In this document: positions 8,980 to 16,827 of the stretch, piece after piece | How positions within the stretch are numbered: the first letter of the stretch is position 1 | Layout: each line of letters opens with the position of its first letter | From: Stenotrophomonas tumulicola | GTDB taxonomy: Bacteria > Pseudomonadota > Gammaproteobacteria > Xanthomonadales > Xanthomonadaceae | Direction of reading: 5' to 3' | Length of the DNA stretch: 64,000 nt | NCBI RefSeq assembly: GCF_014117215.1 | Contig: NZ_JACGXS010000010.1 | Location: 62,001 to 126,000 of the forward strand | The notes under the pieces: generated by a model | What the model was told of the DNA's origin: nothing | Seen by the model: the letters and a program-made list of their open reading frames with translations, nothing else | Database searches by the model: none | Position numbers and translations under genes: made by a program

Positions 8980-9058
8980 AAAAAGGGGACGGAGGGGATT
9001 AAGTCGCTTCCCGCACGAACGGGTCATTTGCGACTTAATCCCCTCCGTCCCCCTTTTT
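8980..9058. repeat. Long inverted repeat between convergent genes
   Basis: The arm GGGGACGGAGGGGATTAAGT plus CGC (8985-9007) is repeated perfectly in reverse complement at 9030-9052. A/T runs flank both sides, and an inner CCCG/CGGG stem (9010-9013, 9020-9023) lies in the loop. The runs of A and T at the two ends would make it a bidirectional terminator. The 23-bp perfect arms are much longer than a terminator needs, which suggests a dispersed palindromic element. Confidence 0.75.
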
Positions 9059-9060
9059 GA

Positions 9061-10446
9061 TCAGCGTGGGGAGGCTACCGCACGGTTGGCGGACGCGCCT
9101 TTGCGCTTGTCCTTGGCTGGTGCGTTCTCGGTCATCAGGTTGTCGCTGCCGAAATCGGTGTCGATGTCCAGCCAGCGCTGGGTGGGCAGGCCGATCGCCG
9201 CGTCCAGCACCGTGGGCAGCAGGCCGCTGGGCAGGCTGCTCTCGCCATTCCACAGGATGGCGATGCCAAGGTCGCGTTCGGGTACCAGCGCGACCAGGCC
9301 GCGGTAGCCCTGCACGGCGCCAGCATGGAACACCACCTCGTGGCCGGCATAGTCGAAATTGCGCCAGCCCAGCGCATAGCCGGCCGAGTGCAGGCGCTCG
9401 CGGCGCCAGCCCGAACGCATTTCGCCCGGTGTACTGACAAGGGTCGAATGCAACGTCGCCAGCAGCGGAGCGGGGAGTACGTCGGGACGATGCCCGGTAT
9501 GTGCCAGCAGCCATTGCGCCATGTCGCTGGCACTGGCATTGACACCGGCGGCGGGTGCCAGACGGTAGTAAGTCGGCTTTGGCGTCAGCGACACCCAGCC
9601 GTTGCGGCTGCGCACGTGCGGACGCGCCCAGCGCGAACTGGCCTGGATGCCAGCCAGGCCCAGGCTGGCATCGTCCATGCCCAGCGGCTTGAACAGCCGA
9701 CGTTCGACCGACTGTTCGTAGAAGCTGCCCGAGGCGGCATAGACCACGTCGCCGATCAGGCTGAAGGCCACGTTCTGGTAGGCATAGCATTCGCCCGGCA
9801 GGCATTTCAGCGAAGTCGAGGCCAGCTTGTGGGTCAGCGTGTAGTAATCAGCATTTGCTTCGACGTCACGGTCATACGCGTTGTAGGGCAGGCCGACGCG
9901 GTGGCTGAGCAGGTCCGCCACCGTCAGGCGTTCGGTGGCTTCGGGGGTGGTGAGCTGGAAACCGGGCACATACTCGGTGACCTTGCTGTCCCAGCGCAGG
10001 GTGCCATCGTTGACCAGCAGGCCGGCCATGGTGCCGGCAAATGCCTTGGACAGCGACGCCAACCGGAACACGGTGTGCGAATCGACCGGCAGCGGATTGT
10101 TGACGTCGGTGACGCCGTAGCCGCGTGCGCTGAGGACGCGGCCGCCCTGCACGATGGCAACGGCCATGCCCGGGACACGCTCGCCATAGGTGAGCTGCTG
10201 GGCTATTGCCTCGATCTGGCTCACATCGAAGCCCGCAGCGGGTGCCTTCGCGTTGACGGGCAGGCTGGTGCGATAGGCCGCGGGTTGGGTATGCGCCGGC
10301 GTGACCACCGCCGATTCGATGTTCGCGGGCATCGGCGGCAATGCCGGCGTTGTCTGCGCGGTGGTGGACATGGCCACGGGCATCAGCATGCCCAGCATTC
10401 CGGTGGCCGCCGTACGGAATGGACGACGCCTGCTGTTTCTGTTCAT
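9061..10446 (-). CDS. Serine beta-lactamase-fold hydrolase (class C / PBP4-like)
   Basis: The protein is 461 aa with an N-terminal signal-like segment (TAATGMLGMLMPVAMSTTA). The three active-site motifs of the family are in order: SLSK at 131-134, YQN at 223-225 and HAG at 374-376 in place of KTG. Family members include AmpC-type beta-lactamases, esterases and D-aminopeptidases acting in the periplasm. The long N-terminal linker and the C-terminal basic tail (KDKRKGASANRA) are atypical for a true AmpC, so a peptidase or esterase role is as likely as antibiotic hydrolysis. The gene is monocistronic and convergent with the histone-like gene. Confidence 0.85.
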   Translation of the reverse strand: MNRNSRRRPFRTAATGMLGMLMPVAMSTTAQTTPALPPMPANIESAVVTPAHTQPAAYRTSLPVNAKAPAAGFDVSQIEAIAQQLTYGERVPGMAVAIVQGGRVLSARGYGVTDVNNPLPVDSHTVFRLASLSKAFAGTMAGLLVNDGTLRWDSKVTEYVPGFQLTTPEATERLTVADLLSHRVGLPYNAYDRDVEANADYYTLTHKLASTSLKCLPGECYAYQNVAFSLIGDVVYAASGSFYEQSVERRLFKPLGMDDASLGLAGIQASSRWARPHVRSRNGWVSLTPKPTYYRLAPAAGVNASASDMAQWLLAHTGHRPDVLPAPLLATLHSTLVSTPGEMRSGWRRERLHSAGYALGWRNFDYAGHEVVFHAGAVQGYRGLVALVPERDLGIAILWNGESSLPSGLLPTVLDAAIGLPTQRWLDIDTDFGSDNLMTENAPAKDKRKGASANRAVASPR

Positions 10447-10688
10447 CGATCTGGACCCGAGCGCGACTGCTGCGTCCGATTCTATCGCCGCTTTTCATCG
10501 TTGCACAAACAAAGCGAAGATGAATGCGCATCTTGTTGAAAAAGATGGTGTTTTGCCAGCGTCAAAGAGGTGCCGGGTGATCCGCGCCGCTGGCGATGTT
10601 GCAGTGCATTGGATAACGTACGCGCTTTCCCGCCTCCGGAGCTGCCCATGCCTTCCTCCTGCCGCCTTCCGCGCGCGCCGGGTGACGC

Positions 10689-12017
10689 GTGAGCGCGGCG
10701 AACCCGGGTGGGTCGATACGTCGGCTCGCCCTTGCCCTGCACGAGTCTCCAGCATTGTGGTGGTCGTTCCTGTACTTCTTCTGCCTGCTCAGCGGCTACT
10801 ACGTCCTGCGGCCGGTACGCGAAGCGATGGCCTCCTCGTCCGACCTGCAGGAAGTGTTTCCGCAGGCCCTGATCGCCTGGTTCGCCGGGCACGGCGTGGC
10901 CCTGCAGGACTTCGTGCTGCAGTTCCTGTTCACCTGCGTCTTCCTGATCATGCTGCTGCTGCAGCCGTTGTACGGCTGGCTGGTCAGCCGGTATCCGCGG
11001 CGGGTATTCATGCCGGTGGTGTACGGCTTCTTCATCGTCACCCTGCTCGGCTTCCATGTGATGTTCGACAGCAACGTGCCGGGGCGCGGCATGGCCTTCT
11101 TCTTCTGGATTGCCGTGTTCAACCTGTTCGCGGTCGCGGTGTTCTGGAGCTTCATGGCCGATGTGTTCTCCAACGCGCAGGCGCGTGCCTACTACGGATA
11201 CATCGGCGCGGCGGGCACCGTCGGCGCTTTCCTGGGGCCACTCATTACCGGCGCGCTGGTGCAGCGCGTGGGCATTGCCAACCTGATGCTGGTGTCGGCG
11301 GGCTTCCTGAGCATCTGCCTGCTGTGCATCTGGCGGCTGCGGCACTGGGCGGTGGCGCGTGAGCGCGAGCAGCAACTGGTCTCCGGTGAACAACCGATGG
11401 GCGGCAGCGTGCTGGACGGGCTGAAGCTGATCATGCGCGAGCCGTTGCTGCGCTGGCTGGCGGTGCTGGTGCTGTTCGGCGTCGGGGTGGGGACACTGCT
11501 GTACAACGAACAGGCTTCCATCGTCCGCTTGGCCTACCCTGATCAGGATGCCCGCACGGCGTTCTATTCGCACATCGACCTGGCGGTGAACGCGCTGACG
11601 CTGGTGGTGCAGCTGGCGCTGACGCGCTGGTTGCTGTCGCGCCACGGCATCGCCCCGGCACTGCTGGTTCCGGCGTTCGCCATCATCCTTGGCTTCTCGG
11701 TGCTGGCTGCCTCGCCGCTGCCGATGCTGGTGGCGATGGTGCAGGTGGTGACCCGGGCCAGCGAGTTTTCGCTGTTCAAGCCTGCACGCGAGACGATCTA
11801 CACCCGTGTGGACCGCCAGTGGCGCTACAAGGCCGGCGCAGCCATCGATACGGTGGTCTACCGCGGGGCGGACCTGGGCTTCGCCTGGGTGCACAAGGCG
11901 CTGTCGCTGATGGGGTCGCACCTGGTGTTTGCTGGTGGCATCGTCGTGGCTGCGATGATGACCGTGGCCGCGTTCGGCGTACTACGCGAAGAAAAGAAAC
12001 TGCCGCGTGATCGGTAG
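10689..12017 (+). CDS. MFS-type transporter, NTP/NDP exchange-like
   Basis: This is a 442-aa integral membrane protein with about 12 hydrophobic segments. Near the N-terminus it has the motif FLYFFCLLSGYYVLRPVREAM. That motif is characteristic of bacterial carriers annotated as NTP/NDP exchange transporters, distantly related to Tlc ATP/ADP translocases. The substrate here is not known. The start is a GTG at 10689; no in-frame ATG precedes the first membrane segment. The 240 bp upstream, shared with the divergent hydrolase at 9061-10446, show no clear regulatory motif. A small DUF1304 gene follows. Confidence 0.8.
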   Translation: MSAANPGGSIRRLALALHESPALWWSFLYFFCLLSGYYVLRPVREAMASSSDLQEVFPQALIAWFAGHGVALQDFVLQFLFTCVFLIMLLLQPLYGWLVSRYPRRVFMPVVYGFFIVTLLGFHVMFDSNVPGRGMAFFFWIAVFNLFAVAVFWSFMADVFSNAQARAYYGYIGAAGTVGAFLGPLITGALVQRVGIANLMLVSAGFLSICLLCIWRLRHWAVAREREQQLVSGEQPMGGSVLDGLKLIMREPLLRWLAVLVLFGVGVGTLLYNEQASIVRLAYPDQDARTAFYSHIDLAVNALTLVVQLALTRWLLSRHGIAPALLVPAFAIILGFSVLAASPLPMLVAMVQVVTRASEFSLFKPARETIYTRVDRQWRYKAGAAIDTVVYRGADLGFAWVHKALSLMGSHLVFAGGIVVAAMMTVAAFGVLREEKKLPRDR

Positions 12018-12065
12018 CCGCATGGGGCTGGTAGTAAGCTCGGTGCAACTTCGGAAGGATTGCCC

Positions 12066-12431
12066 ATGATCTGGATCGCGTTATCGTTGACGTTGCTGGT
12101 CGCCTTGCTGCACGTCTACTTCCTGGTGCTGGAAATGTTCCTGTGGACGCGTCCGCTTGGCTTGCGGACGTTCCGCAATACCCCGGAGAAGGCCGAGGCA
12201 ACCCGCGTGCTGGCGGCCAACCAGGGCCTGTACAACGGGTTTCTGGCGGCAGGAATCCTCTACGGACTCCTGGGGCACCACGTGGAGATAGCGATCTTCT
12301 CCCTGGCCTGCGTGGTGGTCGCAGGGTGCTATGGAGCCTGGAGCGTGAACAAGCGCATCTTCTTCATCCAGGCAGTGCCGGCGTTGCTGGCGCTGGCGGC
12401 GATCTGGCGGGCGGGCGGCAGCCTGTACTGA
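12066..12431 (+). CDS. DUF1304 family membrane protein
   Basis: The protein is 121 aa with four predicted transmembrane helices. It has the DUF1304 pattern LHVYFLVLEMFLWTRP...NQGLYNGFLAAGL-like residues near positions 18-60. Its function is unknown. A GGAAGG Shine-Dalgarno lies 7 nt before the ATG at 12066, better placed than for the in-frame TTG at 12060. It lies 48 bp behind the transporter gene, so they may share an mRNA. Confidence 0.85.
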   Translation: MIWIALSLTLLVALLHVYFLVLEMFLWTRPLGLRTFRNTPEKAEATRVLAANQGLYNGFLAAGILYGLLGHHVEIAIFSLACVVVAGCYGAWSVNKRIFFIQAVPALLALAAIWRAGGSLY

Positions 12432-12437
12432 GCGCTG

Positions 12438-12462
12438 TCGCCGGGCACGGCCCGGCGCTACC
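12438..12462. repeat. GTAG-type REP palindrome
   Basis: The sequence TCGCCGGGC-ACG-GCCCGGCGCTACC is one REP stem-loop after the DUF1304 gene, read in reverse orientation. Confidence 0.75.
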
Positions 12463-12481
12463 GGCCCTGCGAACCAACGAA

Positions 12482-12507
12482 GAACGGCGGGCCGAAGCCC
12501 GCCGTTC
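12482..12507. terminator. Hairpin between DUF1304 gene and fadE
   Basis: A perfect 11-bp stem (GAACGGCGGGC / GCCCGCCGTTC) closes on a CGAA tetraloop between convergent genes. There is no long T-run. It probably ends transcription from both sides. Confidence 0.6.
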
Positions 12508-12531
12508 CCATTCCTGCCCTGGCAGCGGTAT

Positions 12532-15012
12532 TCAGGCCGCCTGCTGCGAGCCGGGTTGCTTCTGCTGCTGATCGCGATAGCCGGCCGAGCGCAGTTCTTC
12601 GGTGTCGAAGTCGTCCACGGTGATGGCTTCCAGGGTGATCGTACGCAGCTCTTCCAGCAGCGTGCGCTCGTCCTGGGTCAGTACGCCTTCGGCCACGGCT
12701 TCGTCCAGCTGCTTGTTGTAGTCCAGCGCTTCGATGCCCTTGCTCTTCAGCGCCTTCAGGAACTTGCGCTCCACCGGTTCGGCCATGATCGCCTTTGCCA
12801 GGTAGCTGTTGATGCGGCCACCGGGATTGTTCTCGCAGGGGGTCAGGAACACGCCGTCAGCCAGGCGGTCGCGGGCCTCGTTGGGCGACATCAGCAGCGC
12901 GGCGACGCGGCGGCTCAGGCGGTCGCCCGGCGCCTCGGCGCGGCGGCCCAGCGGGAAGATCAGCAGCCACATCAGCCAGCCGATCGGGCGGATCGGGAAG
13001 TTGCGCAGTGCCGCCGACAGCGATTCCTCGATCTTGTGCACGCTGTCATGGAATGCCCATGCCAGCAGTGGCTGGTCTGCCTGCGGTGCGCCTTCGTCGT
13101 GGTAGCGCTTGAGCATGGCGCTGGTCATGTACACATGGCTCAGCACGTCGCCCAGGCGGCCCGACAGTGATTCCTTGAACTTCAGCTTGCCGCCAAGGGT
13201 CATCATCGAGATGTCGGCCATCAGCGCAAGGTTGGCCGAGTAGCGGTCCAGCTTGCGGAAATAGCGGCGGGTATAGGCATCGCCCGGGGCAGCGCCGAAG
13301 CGTGCACCGGTCAGGCCGAACCAGAATGAACGCACCGCGTTGGAGATGCCGTAACGGATGTGCCCGAACAGGCTGCGGTCGAACTCCTGCAGCCCGGCCT
13401 TGCGGTCCGGATCCTGCGCGGCCTTCATTTCCTTCATTACCCACGGATGGCACAGGATCGCGCCCTGGCCGAAGATCAGCAGGCTGCGGGTCATGATGTT
13501 GGCGCCTTCCACGGTGATCGCGATGGGCGCGGCCTGCCAGCTGCGGCCGGCGAAGTTGCGTGGGCCGAGGATGATGCCCTTGCCGCCGATCACGTCCATC
13601 ATGTCCGAGATCACTTCGCGGCTCATGCTGGTGCAGTGGTACTTGGCGATCGCAGAGGGCACCGACGGCACGTCGCCGCGGTCCACCGCCGCTGCCGTGG
13701 CCTGCGACAGCGCGCTGATCTTGTAAGCCTTGCCGCCGATGCGCGCCAGCGCTTCTTCGACGCCTTCGAAGCGGCCAACCGACAGGCCGAACTGCTTGCG
13801 GATGCGCGCATAGGCGCCGGTGACCGCAGCGCCGGCCTTGGCACCACCACTGGCGGTGGAGGGCAGGGTGATCGAACGGCCGACCGCGAGGCATTCGTTG
13901 AGCATGTTCCAGCCCTTGCCGGCCATCGCGGCACCGCCGATCAGCTGGGTCAGCGGGATGAACACGTCCTTGCCCTTGATCGGGCCGTTCTGGAACGGCG
14001 AGTTCAGCGGGAAGTGGCGGCGGCCGATCTCGACGCCGGCAGTATCGCGCGGCAGCAGGCCCAGGGTGATGCCGATGTCGCGGGTCTCGCCGATCAAACC
14101 ATCCGGGTCATACATGCGGAAGGCCATGCCGATCAGCGTGGCGACTGGCGCCAGGGTGATGTAGCGCTTGTCGAAGGTCAGCCTGACGCCGAGCACCTGC
14201 TCGCCGTTCCACTCGCCATGGCAGACGATGCCGTAGTCCGGAATGGAGGTGGCATCGGAGCCGGCGAAGGGACCGGTCAGGCCGAAGCAGGGCACTTCGG
14301 TGCCGTCGGCCAGGCGCGGCAGGTACTGGTCCTTCTGTTCCTGGGTGCCGTAATGGTTGAGCAGCTCACCCGGGCCCAGGGAGTTGGGCACGCCGACGGT
14401 GGAACTCACCACCGATGACACCGAGGCCAGCTTCTGGATCACCTTGTGGTGGGCCAGCGCGCTGAAGCCCAGGCCGCCGTATTCCTTCGGGATGATCATG
14501 CCGAAGAAGCGGTTCTTCTTGATGAAGGCCCACAGCTCCGGCGGCAGGTCGGCGTGGACGTGGGTGATTTCCCAGTCGTTGACCATCCTGCACAGCTCTT
14601 CCACCGGGCCATCCATGAACGCCTGCTCTTCGGCGCTCAACTGCGGCTTGGGGTAGTTGAGCAGGATGTTCCAGTCCGGGTCACCGGTGAACAGTTCGCC
14701 TTCGAAACCGACCGAGCCGGTTTCCAGCGCGATGCGTTCGGTCTGCGACAGGGGCGGCAGGACCTTGCGGAATACCTTCATCATCGGGGCCGTCAGCAGC
14801 GGCTTGCGGATGAAGGGAAGCAGCAGCGGCACGGCGATGACGGCGAGGATGGCAGCGGCCACGATCGTGGCGGTCTGGTTGATGTAGGGCACGAACCAGC
14901 ACACCGCCAGCAGCGCGAGGGTGATGAGTGTCCACGTGATCAGCCGCATGCGGTGGTAGGCCGCGAACGCACCTGCAAGCAGCAGGGCGAGGAAGGGAAG
15001 AACGATGCTCAT
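12532..15012 (-). CDS. fadE: Acyl-CoA dehydrogenase, FadE type
   Basis: This 826-aa enzyme matches the long FadE class (acyl-CoA dehydrogenase plus C-terminal DUF1974). It catalyses the first step of fatty acid beta-oxidation, acyl-CoA to trans-2-enoyl-CoA, using FAD. Two N-terminal membrane segments (residues about 2-65) precede the helical acyl-CoA dehydrogenase domain (FFGMIIPKEYGGLG; CFGLTGPFAGSDA). The C-terminal extension includes RPIGWLMWLLIFPLGRR. It overlaps the upstream alpha/beta hydrolase by 4 bp (ATGA), so the two form one translationally coupled operon, probably under the divergent TetR regulator. Confidence 0.95.
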   Translation of the reverse strand: MSIVLPFLALLLAGAFAAYHRMRLITWTLITLALLAVCWFVPYINQTATIVAAAILAVIAVPLLLPFIRKPLLTAPMMKVFRKVLPPLSQTERIALETGSVGFEGELFTGDPDWNILLNYPKPQLSAEEQAFMDGPVEELCRMVNDWEITHVHADLPPELWAFIKKNRFFGMIIPKEYGGLGFSALAHHKVIQKLASVSSVVSSTVGVPNSLGPGELLNHYGTQEQKDQYLPRLADGTEVPCFGLTGPFAGSDATSIPDYGIVCHGEWNGEQVLGVRLTFDKRYITLAPVATLIGMAFRMYDPDGLIGETRDIGITLGLLPRDTAGVEIGRRHFPLNSPFQNGPIKGKDVFIPLTQLIGGAAMAGKGWNMLNECLAVGRSITLPSTASGGAKAGAAVTGAYARIRKQFGLSVGRFEGVEEALARIGGKAYKISALSQATAAAVDRGDVPSVPSAIAKYHCTSMSREVISDMMDVIGGKGIILGPRNFAGRSWQAAPIAITVEGANIMTRSLLIFGQGAILCHPWVMKEMKAAQDPDRKAGLQEFDRSLFGHIRYGISNAVRSFWFGLTGARFGAAPGDAYTRRYFRKLDRYSANLALMADISMMTLGGKLKFKESLSGRLGDVLSHVYMTSAMLKRYHDEGAPQADQPLLAWAFHDSVHKIEESLSAALRNFPIRPIGWLMWLLIFPLGRRAEAPGDRLSRRVAALLMSPNEARDRLADGVFLTPCENNPGGRINSYLAKAIMAEPVERKFLKALKSKGIEALDYNKQLDEAVAEGVLTQDERTLLEELRTITLEAITVDDFDTEELRSAGYRDQQQKQPGSQQAA

Positions 15013-15926
15013 GAGCGTGCTCCGGTGACGTGCTCGGGTTCGGCGGACGATGCTGCGGGCGGGGCCGGGGGCAACACGTCCAGATAGTGCAACACAGTAG
15101 CGGTAAAGGCGTCGTTGTCATCGCCGGCGACCATGTGCGTGGCCTGCGGCAGCTGCACATGCTGCGCATGCGGTGCCAGGGCCAGGAAATCGGCGATGGT
15201 CCTGGGCGTGACCAGGTCGCTGCGCCCGCCACTGACCAGCAGCAGCGGGCACTTCACGCGGCGCGCAGCGTCTGCCAGCGCGTCCTGGTGCTGCTCGCTG
15301 TCGCGTGCGAGTTCGGCGACCAGGCGTGGATCCCAGTGCCAGCGCCAGCGGCCATGGTCGTCTTCGCGAAGCAGTGCGCGCAGGGATGTTTCGGACTTGC
15401 GCGGGCGGTGTGGCAGGTAGGCGGCGATGACATCGGCCGCTTCGGCCAGCGATGTGAATCCCTGCGGATGGGCGGTCATGAAGGCGAGGATGCGTTCGAC
15501 GCCGGCGGTATCCCAGCGTGGGGTGATGTCGACCAGCACCATGGCGGAAAACAGGCCCGGCCAGCGCGATTCAGCCAGCAGTCCGAACAGTCCTCCCATG
15601 GAGGCGGCAACCAGCACGGGCGCGCGCGCCTGCTCGCCTGCCAGCACGATCAGGTCGTCGGCGAACTGGTCGCCATGGTAGGGCAACCCGTCGGCGTTCC
15701 AGTCCGAATCTCCGTGGCCGCGCGCATCGTAAGCAAGAGTCTGGAAGCCGTGCGAGGCAAGGGTCCGGGCGGTGGCGGTCCATGCGTGCCGGGTCTGCCC
15801 GAAGCCGTGTGCAAACAGCACCGGTCCGCGCCGTCCGCGGGTGTCGGCTGAAGCGGACAGGACCATGCCATGCGCTGCGTCCAGGCGCAGGTTCGGCAAC
15901 GTAGTGGGAGCAGGGGGTGTGACCAT
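15009..15926 (-). CDS. Alpha/beta hydrolase
   Basis: The enzyme is 305 aa. It has the oxyanion segment LFAHGFGQTRHAW, the nucleophile elbow VAASMGGL (Ser in A-S-M-G-G), an acid in the VSGGRSD region and the catalytic His in ATHMVAGDD. The fold is typical of small-molecule esterases or thioesterases. The start is set at the ATG at 15926 because the promoter and palindrome lie right there; the frame runs 29 codons further upstream without support. The ATG has no Shine-Dalgarno and sits about 6 nt after a -10 box, which fits a leaderless mRNA. It is co-transcribed with fadE, so a lipid or acyl-CoA thioester substrate is likely (inference). Confidence 0.85.
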   Translation of the reverse strand: MVTPPAPTTLPNLRLDAAHGMVLSASADTRGRRGPVLFAHGFGQTRHAWTATARTLASHGFQTLAYDARGHGDSDWNADGLPYHGDQFADDLIVLAGEQARAPVLVAASMGGLFGLLAESRWPGLFSAMVLVDITPRWDTAGVERILAFMTAHPQGFTSLAEAADVIAAYLPHRPRKSETSLRALLREDDHGRWRWHWDPRLVAELARDSEQHQDALADAARRVKCPLLLVSGGRSDLVTPRTIADFLALAPHAQHVQLPQATHMVAGDDNDAFTATVLHYLDVLPPAPPAASSAEPEHVTGARS

Positions 15927-15940
15927 ACTTATTAGTATGG
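15923..15940. promoter_or_regulatory. Palindromic operator overlapping start codon and -10 box
   Basis: CCATACT-TATT-AGTATGG is a perfect 7+7 dyad. It covers the ATG of the alpha/beta hydrolase (15924-15926, minus strand) and the likely -10 box TACTAA (15937-15932). Such a site next to a divergent TetR gene is a strong candidate for its operator. Binding would block both initiation and the start of a leaderless message. Confidence 0.65.
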
Positions 15941-15961
15941 AGCCCTGGCAGGGGATGTCAA
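15932..15961 (-). promoter_or_regulatory. Promoter of the hydrolase-fadE operon
   Basis: A perfect -35 TTGACA (15961-15956) is followed after an 18-bp spacer by TACTAA (15937-15932). The predicted start of transcription falls at or next to the ATG at 15926, giving a leaderless mRNA. Confidence 0.6.
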
Positions 15962-15963
15962 TA

Positions 15964-15986
15964 CTGCATCGTATGGTGCGATGCAG
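15964..15986. promoter_or_regulatory. Second dyad in the divergent promoter region
   Basis: CTGCATCG and CGATGCAG are perfect 8-bp arms around a 7-nt spacer. The dyad lies just upstream of the -35 box of the fadE operon and 80 bp before the TetR start. It may be a second regulator site. Confidence 0.45.
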
Positions 15987-16066
15987 CGCCTCGCTCCCGG
16001 CGGTAACCGTCACTTAATATGCCAAGGCGTACTGCAACGAACTGCGCCGTATGGTTAAATCAGGCA

Positions 16067-16666
16067 ATGAGCGAATCCGAAACTCCCGCCAGCGAACCGC
16101 GCGCTGGCCGAAACAGCCGCCTGAGTGCTGAAGACTGGGCACAGGCGGCCCTCGATCTGATTGCTGAACAAGGTGTCGGCTCGGTAGCGGTTGAACCGCT
16201 GGCGCGTCGTCTTGGGGTGACCAAGGGCAGCTTCTATTGGCACTTCCCATCGCGCGACGCCTTGCTGCAGGCCGCGCTGGAACGTTGGGAGCTGTTCGAG
16301 CAGGAACAGGTCTTCGGTAGCCTGGAAGAGGTGCCCGACCCACGCGTGCGCCTGCGCCAGCTGTTCCAGGTGGTGGCGCATGAAGTACAGCCGCACATCA
16401 TCTACAGCGAGCTGTTGAAGGCGTTGGACCACCCGATGGTGCGTCCGGTGATTGACCGCGTATCGCAGCGGCGCATGGATTACCTGATTGCCTCGTTCCG
16501 CCAGGCGGGGCTGAGTTCCACCGATGCGCGCCATCGCGCACGGCTGGCCTATGCGGCCTACGTGGGCTTCCTGCAACTGTCGTTGCAGCTGCAGCAGCCC
16601 AAGCAGGCGCGTGAGGAATTCGAGGCGTATGTGGAGCATGTGATCGACACATTGATCCCGGGGTGA
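16067..16666 (+). CDS. TetR family transcriptional regulator
   Basis: The protein is 199 aa. An N-terminal TetR helix-turn-helix (residues about 20-65) carries the signature GVTKGSFYWHFPSRDALL. A helical ligand-binding domain follows. It is divergent from the alpha/beta hydrolase-fadE operon across 140 bp containing two dyads, so control of that operon and of itself is the simple prediction. A fatty acyl ligand would fit the context but is inference. The ATG at 16067 is preferred over the one at 16019 because the N-terminal extension has no family-like residues; neither has a strong ribosome site. Confidence 0.88.
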   Translation: MSESETPASEPRAGRNSRLSAEDWAQAALDLIAEQGVGSVAVEPLARRLGVTKGSFYWHFPSRDALLQAALERWELFEQEQVFGSLEEVPDPRVRLRQLFQVVAHEVQPHIIYSELLKALDHPMVRPVIDRVSQRRMDYLIASFRQAGLSSTDARHRARLAYAAYVGFLQLSLQLQQPKQAREEFEAYVEHVIDTLIPG

Positions 16667-16710
16667 CCCGATAGAGCGGAACCACATATCGCCGCGTTGA
16701 GGAACAGAAG

Positions 16711-16733
16711 AGCCGCGATTTTCGCGGCTTTTT
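16711..16733 (+). terminator. Intrinsic terminator after the TetR gene
   Basis: The stem AGCCGCGA / TCGCGGCT is followed by TTTTT. Confidence 0.9.
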
Positions 16734-16770
16734 CGTGCGTGCAGCGCATCGCTTTCCATGCTGTCGCATA

Positions 16771-16801
16771 AAAAACAACGGCCCCTTTCGGGGCCGTTGT
16801 T
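16771..16801 (-). terminator. Intrinsic terminator of the second TonB receptor
   Basis: The perfect 12-bp stem AACAACGGCCCC / GGGGCCGTTGTT is followed, on the minus strand, by a T-run. Confidence 0.92.
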
Positions 16802-16827
16802 TCAGACGTTGTCGATCAATGAACCGA

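Noticed and set aside
9061..10446. Calling the gene a chromosomal AmpC beta-lactamase
   Set aside because: It has the fold motifs, but HAG instead of KTG, a long N-terminal linker and a basic tail. The wider hydrolase family is the safer name.
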